This document shows positions 34,382-45,100 of a DNA stretch of 64,000 bases, piece after piece. Positions within the stretch are counted from its first letter, which is position 1, and each line of letters starts with the position of its first letter. The DNA comes from an uncultured Bacteroidaceae bacterium (GTDB lineage Bacteria; Bacteroidota; Bacteroidia; Bacteroidales; Bacteroidaceae), in NCBI GenBank assembly GCA_934271655.1, contig CAKQRW010000009.1, positions 4,704 through 68,703 of the forward strand, in the 5' to 3' direction. The position numbers and the translations under genes are program-made. Under the pieces are notes generated by a model. That model did not search any database. It was given only the letters and a program-made list of their open reading frames with translations, and was not told where the DNA came from.

Positions 34382-34667
34382 GTCACTTAGACCACGTAAG
34401 TCAGTCACTTAGACCACGTAAGTCAGTCACTTAGACTGCATAACCCAGTCACTTAGACTGCGCAATCCTATGACTTAGGCTGCGCAATCCTATGACTCAG
34501 GCTGCGCAATCCTATGACTTAGGCTGCACAATCCTATGACTTAGGCTGCGCAATCCTATGACTTAGGCTGCGCAATCCTATGACTTAGGCTGCACAATCC
34601 TATGACTTAGGCTGCACAATCCTATGACTTAGGCTGCGCAATCCTATGACTTAGGCTGCACAATCCT
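34382..34667. repeat. 22-bp tandem repeat, exactly 13 copies
   Basis: Thirteen units of 22 bp run without a break (34382, 34404, 34426 and so on to 34646). The first copies read GTCACTTAGACCACGTAAGT and later ones ATGACTTAGGCTGCGCAATC; the change is gradual across the array, as expected from stepwise duplication. This is the longest array in the window, lying in the gap before the 3' end of the SusC/SusD operon. Confidence 0.97.
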
Positions 34668-34917
34668 ATGACTTTTGAATCAGCGGTCAATCTCTGTCAG
34701 TGCCGTTACATGGCGACAATATACATAGAGTCCCATCCGAGGCCGGGCTGCAAGTCCAGGAACAAGAAAGGAGGACAAGCCAAGACATCCTTGGCCTATC
34801 CCCCCAATCCATTCACATCAGTGTGGACTTCCATAAGCCCACAGCATGAATACCACATTCATGAGTGCCCTTTCACAAGCACCCATACTGCTTGCGTGCC
34901 ATATCAGCAGCCGATCA
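34668..34917. other. Gene-free stretch after the SusC/SusD operon
   Basis: No gene or strong terminator is seen in these 250 bases. A weak 6-bp hairpin (GCCAAG with CTTGGC) lies near 34778-34795. An 88-codon open frame crossing this region has no supporting features. Confidence 0.5.
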
Positions 34918-36537
34918 TCACTTCATCACCTTGATGACCTTGCCACCCTTCTTCACGATGCTGACACCGCCAAAGACAGCAGGCTGGCGCACACCGCCCA
35001 CTGAATAGACAGCCTCCTCAGCCTCGCCAGCCTCAACGCCATCTACAGCAGTCTGGGTAGCATAATACTTGTCAAGCTCTGCCTTGGCAGCAGCCTCATC
35101 AGCAGCGAAGACAGCTGTGACGACAGTGGCCTGCGACAGCTTAAGCACAAATACAGGTGTCTGAGCACCAGCCTCCTGCACGCCAGTGAGCTGTGCCTGA
35201 TAGCTAACCGCCATCTGTCCCCTCATGACCTTAACCGTAGTAGGCTCAGACTCAAAGACCTTTCTGCCGTCAGCATCTGTAGTGACCGACACATACTGGA
35301 ATGTCATCTCGCCTGTAGGCAGGTTCATTGGCATGATGTTGAAGCCAGACCATGTGACATTGACATATTCAGAACTCTGGCTGCAAGGAGTGACCTTGAC
35401 GGTCTGCGCCTCGTTTGTAGTCATGATAGGAGATGCTGGAGCTGCAGCAGGAGCCACGCCAGTCACCACGGCACCCTCATAAGTGTTGCCCTGGTTCTCA
35501 AGATACTTGGCATAGTCGGCATCGCTCACAAAGTGGAGTGTAGCATTGATTTTCACGGCCTTGCCGTTAGCCACAATCATGAAGCCGGCCTTGTAGTCCG
35601 CACCTTCGTCACAGCGGTAGCTGCGTGTGTACTGAGTGACTGTGCCATCCTCGTTAGTCCAGTCCCACACTACCCTGTGGTAGGATGTCTTAGGAGCTTC
35701 CGTCATAGAGCGTGTCAGCACGCCTCCGCCAGTCTCTCCCGACTCGTCAGGATTGTACTCTCTCCATGAGTCAAAGAAATAGTATGTCACAGAATCGGCA
35801 GCCTCGTTGAGCTTGACGCAATAGACAGCAGGATAGGCATTGTGCCCAAACACGCTGTTGTAGCCTCCCATGTAGTTGGTCAGCTCGCCATCAGCGTCAC
35901 GCCATCCGTCGAAAGATGACGACCAGTAGGGATTGTAAGAGCCGTTGACATTGAGTCCGTAGATTGCAGCCTCAGAGATGCTGCCTATGCCGAGAGCCTC
36001 CGCTATGCTCTTGCTGTCTATGAGCGACACCGTCTTGGTGTACTCCTGGTTGGTGACTGCAAGCGCCATGGTACCCTCCACGTCTATGGTTTTCACAAGC
36101 TCAGGTCCTGCCACAGAAAACGACACTGTGTAGGAATCGTTGTTGACACTGAGCGTGTCAGTCTGGCGTGTGGCAAGATTGGCCTGGGCAAGCAGCGCGC
36201 CTTTGGTCTTGATGGTGTACTTGTGTCCCTCAACAAACCAATAGTCAAGGGTGACAGCGCATCCGCCCTGCGCCGACGATGAGTAGGACTCACCCACGGT
36301 GCTGTCGTCCACATAGACATCATAGTCTACCTTGACGATGTTAAGGAAGGTGAAATTGAACTGCCCGTCATTGGGATAGACCAGCGTCACCCCTTCCCTA
36401 TTGAGGTCGTCGATGCTTGAGAAGGCCTTGCCGTCAGAGATGTTCCACTGCGCGGTGCCCCACTCGAATGCGCCCTGCGCCAGGGCGCTGGTTGCGGCTA
36501 CAAGAGCCACAAGCAAAGAAAGTAAAATTTTCTTCAT
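34918..36537 (-). CDS. Secreted protein of unknown function, last gene of the SusC/SusD operon
   Basis: I do not recognise the family of this 539-residue protein. It has a signal peptide (MKKILLSLLVALVAATSALAQ) and is otherwise beta-rich, with many aromatic and acidic residues (WGTAQWNISDGKAF, YSSSAQGGCAVTLDYWF, YYFFDSWREYNPDESG). The last 25 residues (YSVGGVRQPAVFGG to KVIKVMK) are a tail of the kind seen on Prevotella secreted proteins, also found on the CE1 esterase in this window. Its place at the end of the operon suggests a surface partner of the SusC/SusD system. The ATG at 36537 is chosen because it starts the signal peptide. Confidence 0.78.
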   Translation of the reverse strand: MKKILLSLLVALVAATSALAQGAFEWGTAQWNISDGKAFSSIDDLNREGVTLVYPNDGQFNFTFLNIVKVDYDVYVDDSTVGESYSSSAQGGCAVTLDYWFVEGHKYTIKTKGALLAQANLATRQTDTLSVNNDSYTVSFSVAGPELVKTIDVEGTMALAVTNQEYTKTVSLIDSKSIAEALGIGSISEAAIYGLNVNGSYNPYWSSSFDGWRDADGELTNYMGGYNSVFGHNAYPAVYCVKLNEAADSVTYYFFDSWREYNPDESGETGGGVLTRSMTEAPKTSYHRVVWDWTNEDGTVTQYTRSYRCDEGADYKAGFMIVANGKAVKINATLHFVSDADYAKYLENQGNTYEGAVVTGVAPAAAPASPIMTTNEAQTVKVTPCSQSSEYVNVTWSGFNIMPMNLPTGEMTFQYVSVTTDADGRKVFESEPTTVKVMRGQMAVSYQAQLTGVQEAGAQTPVFVLKLSQATVVTAVFAADEAAAKAELDKYYATQTAVDGVEAGEAEEAVYSVGGVRQPAVFGGVSIVKKGGKVIKVMK

Positions 36538-36649
36538 GCTAATCTCGTGTTTACTTTTGTTACTATATGTTTTGACAATCACATCTGTCTTGCCTGGCAG
36601 GCAGGCTGTGGCCCACTTGTCCAGAGCCACAGCCTGCCCGCCAGCCATA

Positions 36650-37804
36650 TCACTTGCCTGGCATCTCGCCGTCGATGGCCTTGATGATGACAGAGAGCAA
36701 GTCGTCGGTCGGGCGTGAGAGAATCATGTTGCCAATCTTCGTCATGGCCTGGCGCTTGCCCGACTTTATCTCCTTGATGCGGTTGGCAAGTATGGACTTC
36801 ATCTGCTTCTTCTGCTTGTCTGTGGCATTAGCGCCAGAGAAAGGCTTGGCCCACTTAGCCAGCTGCATGTCGTCGGCATCGAGCGACGGGTTGGCAAGAT
36901 ACTCCTTGACATATTTGAGATAGTCGTCAAGATTGCCCTGCTTTTCCGCCAGAGTGATGAGCGAGGACAGTGTGTAGTGGTCAGCATTGGCCACCTTCAT
37001 GTCGGCGAGCAGAGCCTTGAAGTCGTCAAAGCGCTTTTGGTCGATGGTGTAAGAGCCATCTTTCTCCACCACCATGCCGCGGTTGTAGTTCTGCAGCACA
37101 TTGGCTATCTTCATGTCCACCACGCCCTGCCCCACTTGGGCGGCCAGCTGCGACGGGTCTTTCACCGTGCTGACAAAGGCCTTGGCAAACGGATTGTTGA
37201 TGTTGCGCATGAAGACAGTGCGGAGCGTGCTGTCGGCGGCGAAAGAGGTCTCCTTGCCGTCGAGCAATGCCTCTGCCACCTGGTCGGCATCGTCAGCCTT
37301 GTAGGCCGCTGTGAGAGTAGCCAGATAGTTCATGAGGAACTTAGGGTCGCGGTCGCCAGCCTTCCACCTGTCGGCAAGAGCCGAGGCGCTGTTGTCTGTG
37401 CTGGCCTCCTTCACCTTGGCTATAAACTCGTCGGCCTTGCACGCTCCAAGGAAGCGGCCTATCTCCTGGCCATAAGAGTTGAAGAAGACGAATGTAGGAT
37501 AGGCCTGCACCTGCAGTTTCTTGGCGAGCGCGGCTCCATACTCTGTCTCCATGTCCATCTTGACGCAGACGAAGCGGGGGTTCATGTACTCGCCCACCTG
37601 CTCTGTGGGGAAGATGGTCTTCGACATCATCTTGCACGGACCGCACCACTGGGTGAAACAGTCGAGGAAGATGAGCTTGTTCTCTGCCTTGGCACGCTCG
37701 GAAGCCTGTTCCAGAGTAGTGCCTTCAGGCATGAAATCCATGCCTTGCGCCATCGCTGCTATAGTGATGAAAGCTGCAAGGACTGTCATTGCTAATTTCT
37801 TCAT
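36650..37804 (-). CDS. Periplasmic thioredoxin-like protein
   Basis: A 384-residue protein with a signal peptide at 1-19. The thioredoxin fold covers residues 25-140 with the active site CGPC at 54-57 and the cis-proline segment QAYPTFVFF. About 240 further residues are helical, without a recognised domain. Such proteins reduce or form disulfides in the periplasm. In this operon it may keep secreted partners folded; that is inference. The upstream in-frame extension to 37852 lacks a signal peptide at its start, so the ATG at 37804 is used. Confidence 0.88.
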   Translation of the reverse strand: MKKLAMTVLAAFITIAAMAQGMDFMPEGTTLEQASERAKAENKLIFLDCFTQWCGPCKMMSKTIFPTEQVGEYMNPRFVCVKMDMETEYGAALAKKLQVQAYPTFVFFNSYGQEIGRFLGACKADEFIAKVKEASTDNSASALADRWKAGDRDPKFLMNYLATLTAAYKADDADQVAEALLDGKETSFAADSTLRTVFMRNINNPFAKAFVSTVKDPSQLAAQVGQGVVDMKIANVLQNYNRGMVVEKDGSYTIDQKRFDDFKALLADMKVANADHYTLSSLITLAEKQGNLDDYLKYVKEYLANPSLDADDMQLAKWAKPFSGANATDKQKKQMKSILANRIKEIKSGKRQAMTKIGNMILSRPTDDLLSVIIKAIDGEMPGK

Positions 37805-37939
37805 TGGTTTGTTGCTTTTGTATAATCTTTCTTGTAAGTTGATTTTCAGCATTGTTTTATTGTCCCGAGTCAGGCCGCTCTGATAATTTTATAGCGGCAA
37901 AGCAGGCTGCCCTCATATAGCCGAGTTCTCTTGTCTCCG

Positions 37940-39589
37940 CTACTGCATTGAGAATTTCCACGCCATGTCCTTCACCTTGCCAGGTATCTCATAGTCGTAG
38001 CACCTGTCGGTGTTGAGTATGCCGCTCGCCGCATTGATGGTGTATTCGTAGAGATGACCTGTGTGCGTCTGCTCGTTCCATGTGGCTATGTGCACAAGAT
38101 TGTCGGAATGCGGCACCATTCCATAGCCATAGATAGTGCCATGGTAATACTTCATGATGCGCACACACGTGATGTTCTCTCCCTCTGGAGCTGTCCATGC
38201 CGCTGATGCTGGCTGCTGGCTGTCGTAGGCAAAGTTGTAGAGAGTGCCGCCGGCAGCGTAATAGATGAACGAGCCTACATGGCTTGCTGCCATCGACGTG
38301 GCCTCAGCCACATGTGGGCAAAGGTCATCCATCGGGTACAGCGCCCGCCCTATATTTGTGCTCTGCGGCGACGAGGTGGCAAAATTGGCCACAGCCAGAT
38401 AGCGACTGCCATCTCTCTCCATGATGAGATAGTCGTAGGGACGAAGCGAGACAGCCTGGCTCTCTCCTCTGCCCCAGTCGCCCATGATGAGTGTCATGCC
38501 AGTATTGTTCACGTCGAAAGCGCATGCCTCAGGGTCTTGCTCGGCAAACGTCTCCATACGGGCTGAGTTGTAGCCAGCATAGCGGAAGCGGTGGTAGGTC
38601 TGGTCGTAGACCACCACACCGTAATTGAGTGTGTGGGGCACCTCTGCGTTCCATGGAGCAAGTGTGCCTATGCCGTCAGCAAACTTGGCCACTCCAAATT
38701 TTGTGGTGCGTCCCTGGGTGGCGCTGAAGGAATAGGTGTTGGTGTAGATGTCATTGCCGTTGATGAGAATCTCCGAGTTCTGCCCCGACATCACGCCAGA
38801 ACCGTGCTGGCCATACCACACAGGTGCCTCTGCAGCTGGAGGCTCATGGAAGAAGTCGGAGAAAGACAGTGCTTTCTCTATGCCATTCTCGCTCACGCCC
38901 ACCAGAGTCTTGTCGGTGCAGAGACCCACATAGTTGTTGCCCGAGGCGAGCGACACGGCTATGTCGAGGCAGCGCACAGGCTTTCCCTCAAGGCATTCGC
39001 CGTTGGTGGCCTCATAGAGATTGGTGTAGTGGCGGTTGTAGTTGGCATTGAGCTTGGTCCACGGGTTGTAGACGAGAGCCAAGTCGCTGTAGCCCGGCTT
39101 GTCGGCCCTCTCATAGAAGACCATCCATCCGCCGTCAAACACTTCGCTCACGGCTACGGGCACACGGAAGAACTGCTTGATGCCGTCGCTCTCGTTGGTG
39201 ACAACGAGCTGCACGTAGTAGTTGCCGCCTGTGCGCGAGATGCTTGCGTCGAGCACGCGCTCATGGCCCAAAGTGTCGATGACCGTGCTGGCTCCCGAGC
39301 CTGAGTGCGCGCTGTAGATGGTCCACAGGTAGGAGAGCCTGCTGTCATCTGCTGCGTTGGCCTCGTGCCCGTCTATTGTCACCTTTGGCTCAAGGTGCAG
39401 CACGTCAAAGCGCATGATGGAATATTCCTTGAGCATGCCCACGCCCGACGTGTCAATCTTCACGTCCTGCAGGTCGTGGTAGTCGTAGTTGCCCTCGTCG
39501 TCATAGCATGACCAGCACGCCAGCGCAGCCACAGCCATGGCTGCCCATGCGGCAGGACGCCTTACGCATTTCTTTATGTCTATTGTCAT
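37940..39589 (-). CDS. PKD-like family lipoprotein
   Basis: A 549-residue lipoprotein whose hydrophobic signal ends in CWSC, with Cys28 the likely lipid site. The following YDDEGNYDYHD is the characteristic start of the Bacteroidetes PKD-like (PKD_2) family and also supplies the acidic residues that mark surface lipoproteins. Ig/PKD-type beta domains span about 40-170, followed by a propeller-like region rich in Gly, Tyr and Asp. Members are regularly found after SusC, SusD and DUF4843 genes. The ligand is unknown. The ATG at 39589 is chosen so that the signal begins properly. Confidence 0.88.
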   Translation of the reverse strand: MTIDIKKCVRRPAAWAAMAVAALACWSCYDDEGNYDYHDLQDVKIDTSGVGMLKEYSIMRFDVLHLEPKVTIDGHEANAADDSRLSYLWTIYSAHSGSGASTVIDTLGHERVLDASISRTGGNYYVQLVVTNESDGIKQFFRVPVAVSEVFDGGWMVFYERADKPGYSDLALVYNPWTKLNANYNRHYTNLYEATNGECLEGKPVRCLDIAVSLASGNNYVGLCTDKTLVGVSENGIEKALSFSDFFHEPPAAEAPVWYGQHGSGVMSGQNSEILINGNDIYTNTYSFSATQGRTTKFGVAKFADGIGTLAPWNAEVPHTLNYGVVVYDQTYHRFRYAGYNSARMETFAEQDPEACAFDVNNTGMTLIMGDWGRGESQAVSLRPYDYLIMERDGSRYLAVANFATSSPQSTNIGRALYPMDDLCPHVAEATSMAASHVGSFIYYAAGGTLYNFAYDSQQPASAAWTAPEGENITCVRIMKYYHGTIYGYGMVPHSDNLVHIATWNEQTHTGHLYEYTINAASGILNTDRCYDYEIPGKVKDMAWKFSMQ

Positions 39590-39690
39590 ATCATTCTTTT
39601 TTTCTTGGTTAAACACAGCGTTGCACGCCTGAAGCATCGCCTTATCTATCATAGCAGCATCGCGGCCTTATCATCACCGAGGCCGCAGCG

Positions 39691-40461
39691 TCAGAACGCC
39701 ACAGGTATTCCCTGCTCGTCGGTGAGCGGGATGTCATGCGACTGGTTGTACTCGCTGAGGGCCTTCTGCATCACCTGCTGCAAGTACACGGCATAGGCGG
39801 CGGACACCGTGTTGGTCGCCTCGTCGTAAGAGGTGGAGGCATTGTAGTTGATGACGAAATCCACGAGGTGCAGGTGCTCTATCATGAACTGGTACTTCAC
39901 CCGGCTGTATGCTCCGAAATATTTCGAGAGGGCCACGCGCGGATAGTTGGCTGAGTCCCAGTTGTCGGGCTTGGCAAGATAGTTTTTCAGCACCACGGTG
40001 AACGACTGGTGTCCTTCCGAGCCTGAAGCGAAGACATCGTTGGGCTTCATGCGGAATCTTATCAGTCCGTCACTCTGGCTGAAGAGATCTGGCTGCGGAA
40101 GTTTCTGGGTGTCGAAATATATCTTGAACTCGCCCTTCACCTCACCGGCCTTTATCACATAGTCTTCTGTGCGGATGGTGCTTGCCACAAGGGCTGAGTC
40201 GCCGCCGTAGGGCTCAAGGCGGAAGGTGCGGTCGTGGCCGGAGGGCATTCCGCTTATCTGGGCGTAAAATGTCACGCTGCCTTCATTGTAGGCATAGGAA
40301 TAATTGTATGTGGTCTTCTCATAGACAGCTCCGCCTTCTGTGCCCACCCATATGTTGAGAGCCGAATAGCTGGTGTCGAATGTGTCCACCTCCTCTTTGC
40401 TGCATGCTGCTACGGCAAGCAGCAAGGCCGCAATAAAGATTTTTGTCATGCAGACTTTCAT
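39691..40461 (-). CDS. DUF4843-type lipoprotein
   Basis: A small lipoprotein of about 256 residues with lipobox LAVAAC, then SKEEVDTFD. The rest is beta-rich (WVGTEGGAVYEKTTYNYSY, PSGHDRTFRLEP, LIRFRMKPND), matching the DUF4843 pattern of a short surface lipoprotein coded directly after SusD. Three in-frame ATGs (40473, 40461, 40449) precede the signal; I use 40461, but any is possible. The function is unknown and presumably involves binding or assembly at the outer membrane. Confidence 0.85.
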   Translation of the reverse strand: MKVCMTKIFIAALLLAVAACSKEEVDTFDTSYSALNIWVGTEGGAVYEKTTYNYSYAYNEGSVTFYAQISGMPSGHDRTFRLEPYGGDSALVASTIRTEDYVIKAGEVKGEFKIYFDTQKLPQPDLFSQSDGLIRFRMKPNDVFASGSEGHQSFTVVLKNYLAKPDNWDSANYPRVALSKYFGAYSRVKYQFMIEHLHLVDFVINYNASTSYDEATNTVSAAYAVYLQQVMQKALSEYNQSHDIPLTDEQGIPVAF

Positions 40462-40531
40462 GTTCGTAATCATGTGTTGGTTTGTGTGGGTTATATAATT
40501 TGGATATGGTGATGATTTATAGCCCCCACCT

Positions 40532-41971
40532 TTACTTGTTTGGCTGCCGCTGCGCGTTCTCTGTCTCTGTGAGAGGCAGCGGGAAAGTGTAGACTTTCTC
40601 TGCCACGGCATCTACATCGCTGTAGAGAATGGCAGGCATGTTGAGACGCTTGTAGAGGAAGAACAACTGGCCCTCGCCTGCCAGCTCGCGCCTGTATTCA
40701 TGCACCAGCTCCAGATAGTAGTCGGATGGCAGCTCCTGCAGCGGCTGCAGGTTGCGCGCCACGCGCAGGCTGTTGAGCGAGGCGAGTGCCTGGTCGGTGT
40801 CTCCAAGCCTGTACTGCGCCTCGGAAGCGATGAGATACATCTCTGCCAGGCGTATGAGCGGCATCTTGTTCATGTAGAACATATTGGACGTGGAACTTGG
40901 AGTGTCATACTTGGTCAGGTAGCGGTTGTTGGCATGAGTGCTCGAACCGTTCTTGAAGAGGAACGTGTAGCGGTAGTCTTGTGTGGCATTGTCGAAGTAG
41001 TCGAGCAAGCGGTCGCGCGTCACGGCAAAAGCGTAGACCGAGCCCTCGTCGAAGAACTCGTCGGCCACATCGGCCTTCATGGTCAGGTTGTTGAGAGCGA
41101 AGACCTGCTCGTCGGCCAGCGAGCGGTCGTAGCCCCCCTGCAGGTTGGCTGCCTTGCTCCATGCGAATTTGCCCGAGGCTATGACCTCCTTGGCGGCGTC
41201 GAGAGCCTTGGCATACTCGCCCGTCCACATGCAGACCCTTGCCTCCAAGGCCTTGACGGCATAGTAGTTGAGGTGCACGGTGCGGTTGATGAGATAGCCA
41301 TTGTCGGTCGTCTCTGTTATCTCTCGTCCTGTGGCTATCGGGTCATGCTCTTTGAGCAGCGCGGCGGCTGCCTTGAGGTCGGCAAGGACCGACTCAGCCA
41401 CCTGGCTGACTGTGAGCTGCGGGAAGACACGATAGCTGAGTCCTGTGCTGTAAGGTATGGCTGGCTGGTCGGGGTTGACGGCATAGCTCACGCCAAAGCA
41501 TCTGAGGAGGTCGAAGTGCAGGAAGGCGCGCAATGCCAGGGCCTCGCCCTTGATGACTTCCTGGTTGTCGGCCGAGAAGAGGTGCTTGTTGTCATCCACA
41601 TGCTCCAGTAGCTTGTTGGCATTGGCTATGCCGGTATAGTCCTGTGCCCAGATGCTGCGTATGTAGCCTGTGGTGGTCGAGGCGTCATAGTCATAGGCTG
41701 CCGCATCCTGATACTGCGAGGCATAGTAGTAGTCCCACTCCTGTCCGAGCACTCCGATGAAGCCATAGGTCATCTCCTTGGTGTATGTGGAACTGTTGAC
41801 CATAGACGAGTAGACGCCGGCCAAGGCTTCCTTGTATCCGTTTTCCGAAGAGTAAAGCTCTGAGTCGCCCACTTGCGAGCGCGGCTGCACGTCGAGCCAG
41901 TCGTCGCAGCTGGTCATAGTCAGGGCGAGAGCCGCAATAAGCATGAGCTTGATATGTTTCTTTCTATACAT
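40532..41971 (-). CDS. SusD/RagB-family outer-membrane lipoprotein
   Basis: A 479-residue surface lipoprotein with a signal ending LALTMTSC, then DDWLDVQPRSQVGD, the usual SusD beginning. TPR-like helices carry ALALRAFLHFDLLRCFG, which is the SusD hallmark, and the C-terminus contains NSLRVARNLQPL and LVHEYRRELAGEGQ. SusD proteins form the lid over the SusC channel and bind the nutrient. The gene follows SusC by 177 bp and precedes DUF4843 by 70 bp. The ATG at 41971 gives the intact lipoprotein signal. Confidence 0.95.
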   Translation of the reverse strand: MYRKKHIKLMLIAALALTMTSCDDWLDVQPRSQVGDSELYSSENGYKEALAGVYSSMVNSSTYTKEMTYGFIGVLGQEWDYYYASQYQDAAAYDYDASTTTGYIRSIWAQDYTGIANANKLLEHVDDNKHLFSADNQEVIKGEALALRAFLHFDLLRCFGVSYAVNPDQPAIPYSTGLSYRVFPQLTVSQVAESVLADLKAAAALLKEHDPIATGREITETTDNGYLINRTVHLNYYAVKALEARVCMWTGEYAKALDAAKEVIASGKFAWSKAANLQGGYDRSLADEQVFALNNLTMKADVADEFFDEGSVYAFAVTRDRLLDYFDNATQDYRYTFLFKNGSSTHANNRYLTKYDTPSSTSNMFYMNKMPLIRLAEMYLIASEAQYRLGDTDQALASLNSLRVARNLQPLQELPSDYYLELVHEYRRELAGEGQLFFLYKRLNMPAILYSDVDAVAEKVYTFPLPLTETENAQRQPNK

Positions 41972-42046
41972 TATTATATATATATGTGTTGTTATTATAT
42001 ATATGTATTGTTCTCGATATGATGTGTGTGGCTGTCTTTTATACTG

Positions 42047-42112
42047 CATATATGCGCATGCCTGTCATTATATATGCGCATGCCTGTCATTATATATGCG
42101 CACGCCTGTCAT
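42047..42112. repeat. 22-bp tandem repeat, three copies, between susC and susD
   Basis: Units at 42047, 42069 and 42091 share TATATGCGCATGCCTGTCAT. They lie inside the operon, between the SusC stop and the SusD start, and contain a palindromic ATGCGCAT. On either side are TATATATATG-rich segments. Confidence 0.9.
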
Positions 42113-42148
42113 TGAAAGTCTCCAACGCTTCTATGGCCTTCTTCTTCA

Positions 42149-45100
42149 TCAGAAGGTGCCTGTGATGCTGAAAGAGAAAGTGCGCGCATATGGGTAGCTC
42201 AGGCCTCTCTCTGCCTTGACGGTAGAGAGATGGAACACATCGTTGACGTAGCCTGTCACTCTGAGCCTCTCAAGGAAGGAGCGCTGCAGCCACTTGACAT
42301 TCTTGAAGTCATAGTAGACGGAGAGTGTGGTGAGGTCGAGCATGTTGTTGCGCTGCACGAAGCGTGTCGAGGCGTAGGTAGTTGTCGGCGTGCTGGATAT
42401 ATGCTTGTAGAGCGCCACATCGCCAGGGGCGTTCCATGTGTCGCTGAACACGCGCTTGTCCACGTTGTTGGACACATTGACATTCTCCACGCGGTCTACC
42501 AGCGTCTGGTTGTAATAGTCACCGCCAAGCTGGTAGGAGAAGAGGAGGCTCAGGCCTATGCCGCGGTACTCGCCGTTGAGTCCGAAGGTGCCATGCACTT
42601 TCGGGTTGGTGTCGCCTGCTATGACATAGTCATCTGTAGTGTAGTCGTATGTGGTGGTGCCGTCCTTCTTCAGGAACATCTCCTTGCCCGTGGCTGGATC
42701 GATGCCGAGGGAGCGCACAGCCCAGATGGCTGTCATCGACTGTCCCTCAGCATAGCGCACTATGGGCGAAGTGGTGCCCTTGGCATCCTGCTCGCGGTTG
42801 AAGTTGCTGAGCGCTGCGCTTATCTTGGATATCTTGTTGGTGTTGTGGGCTATGCTTCCTGTCAGCGTGAGATACGACTGTTCCTTCTGGAAGAAGCGCC
42901 AGTTGGCAGCAGCCTCAACGCCCTTGTTGTCCACATTGCCCATGTTCTCCATATAGGTGGTGAATCCTGTCGATGTGGGTATGGACATGGCTATGAGTGC
43001 GTCGCGCGTGCAGCTGTTGTAGACATCAAGGCGCAGGTTGAGACGGCGGGCTATGGAGAGGTCGAGTCCAACGTTGAAGTCGCCTGTCTGCTGCCACTTG
43101 AGCTTGCTGTTGGGCATGCCCATCAGGTATGCTCCTGAGATGTTGTCGTAGATGATGTTGTCGTAGAACTTGTATGTGGCTTTTGCCTGGTAGGGAGAGA
43201 AGTTCTGGTTGCCTGTCAGTCCGTAGGTGACACGCAGCTTGCACATGGTGAGCCACTTGGCCGCTTCCATAAACTTTTCCTTGTGCATGTTCCATCCTGC
43301 GCCCGCGCTCCAGAAGGTGCCCCACCTGTTGTCGCTGCCGAATACGGAAGAGCCGTTGAAGCGGAGGCTCATGTCGAGGAGGTAACGCTCATCGTAGGAG
43401 TAGTTGACAGCGCTGGTAAGGCCAAGGCTGCGCGTGGTGCTCTCTGAGCCCGACGGCTTGCCGCCCTCGGCATACTGCTTGGCGAATGTGATGTGGTCCA
43501 CATGGTTGTTGAGGAATCCCCATGCTGTCATGCCCTCCGTGTTGCTGTCGGACGACTGCAGCGAGTAGGCTATGTTGGCAAGGAGCATATGCTTGTCCCA
43601 CTGGTGGGTATAGCGTCCTGTCAGGTCAACATTGATGGAGTTGGTCTCTCCGTTGGATATGTAATAGCTGCCACGCAGGAAATAGCGGTCGCCAGTCCAC
43701 GAGTTGAAACGTGTGTGGTCGCCTGGATAGAAGTCCTCGCGCTTGTTGTTCTGGTGGGTGTAGCCCAGTCGGCCTGTGAAGCAGAAGTCTTCTACCGGAC
43801 GGTACTCTATGTAGAAGTTTTCCACAATGCTGGTATACTTGGAGAAGTTCTTTGTGCCTATGCTGGCATTGTAGAGCGGATTGTAATAAGTGGTGGTGCT
43901 TCCGTTGGCTCCTGGCGAGGTGTAAGTGCCCAAGACCTTCTGCACGTTGCCGTTGGTGTCGTAGGGAGAATAATAGGGATTGACATACACATAGTCGGAG
44001 AATGTGCCATAAGGGCTGTCGTCGGCCTTGTTGCCTGTGACAGACAGCGAGTTGCGGAACATCCACTGCTTGTACCTGTAGGAGAGGTTGATGTTGCCGG
44101 AAATGGTGCGGCGGTCTGACTGCTTCATCACACCAGCCACATCATTGTACATGAGCGAGGCGGAGTAGCGCATCTCGTCTGTGCCGCCCTCGATATAGAG
44201 AGTGTGCTTGTCGCCCACGCCTGTGCGGAGAGGCTGTGAGAGCCAGTCGGTGTCCACGCCCCTGGCTATGTTTGCGGCAATGGCGTTGTACTGCTCGTCG
44301 AGCAGGGCCTGATAGTAGGGTGACGATGAGGTGTATCGTCCGGCGCGCCTCTCCACCTCAAGTTTCTCGGCCGCATTGGTCAGGTTATAGCTTGTGAGGT
44401 CGGGGGCTTCCACATTGAGGTCGCCTGTGTAGGTGATGCGCAGGCGCCCGGCTTCAGGGAGCAGGGTCTCCACCACTATCACGCCATTGGAGGCCTTGGA
44501 ACCATAGATGGCCTTGGCGGCTCCGTCTTTCAGGATGGTGACCGACTTGATGCGGTTGATGTCGAGGTCGAAGATCTGCTCCTGTGTGGCCTCAAAGCCA
44601 TCCAGTATGAAGAGCGGGGCGTTGGGGTTGCCGTCATACTCGCCCTGCAATCCGCCAAACGATGCCTTGCCGCGCAGGGTGATGTCCTTCAGGCTATTGG
44701 GGTTGGAGCCATTGATGTCGTTCATGTCGACTACGAACGAGGGGTCTAACGACTGTATGCTCTTGAGCACATTTCCATTGCCCACCAGCTTCAAGTCGTC
44801 GAGTGTGTAGCTGACAGCCGAGCCTGTATAGGTCTTGGAATTGTAGTCGAAGAGTCCTGTCACCACTACCTCGTCTATGTCATTTGTCTGCTCTGCCATC
44901 TTCACTACAAGGCGCTTCATCTTGCCCTGGATGGTTCTTTTCTGAGTGGCGAAGCCCATGTAGCTGAACTCCAACGTGCCTGTGCGTCCGTCTGTGGTGA
45001 AGAAGAATGTGCCGTCATTGCCCGACACAGCCACTGGCTGTCCCTGAAAACGTATGTTCACGCCTACAAGCGGCTCGCCCTTGGTGTCTGTGACAATGCC

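Noticed and set aside
34382..34667. Possible CRISPR array
   Set aside because: The units follow each other directly with no spacers of variable sequence, and no cas gene is in the window.
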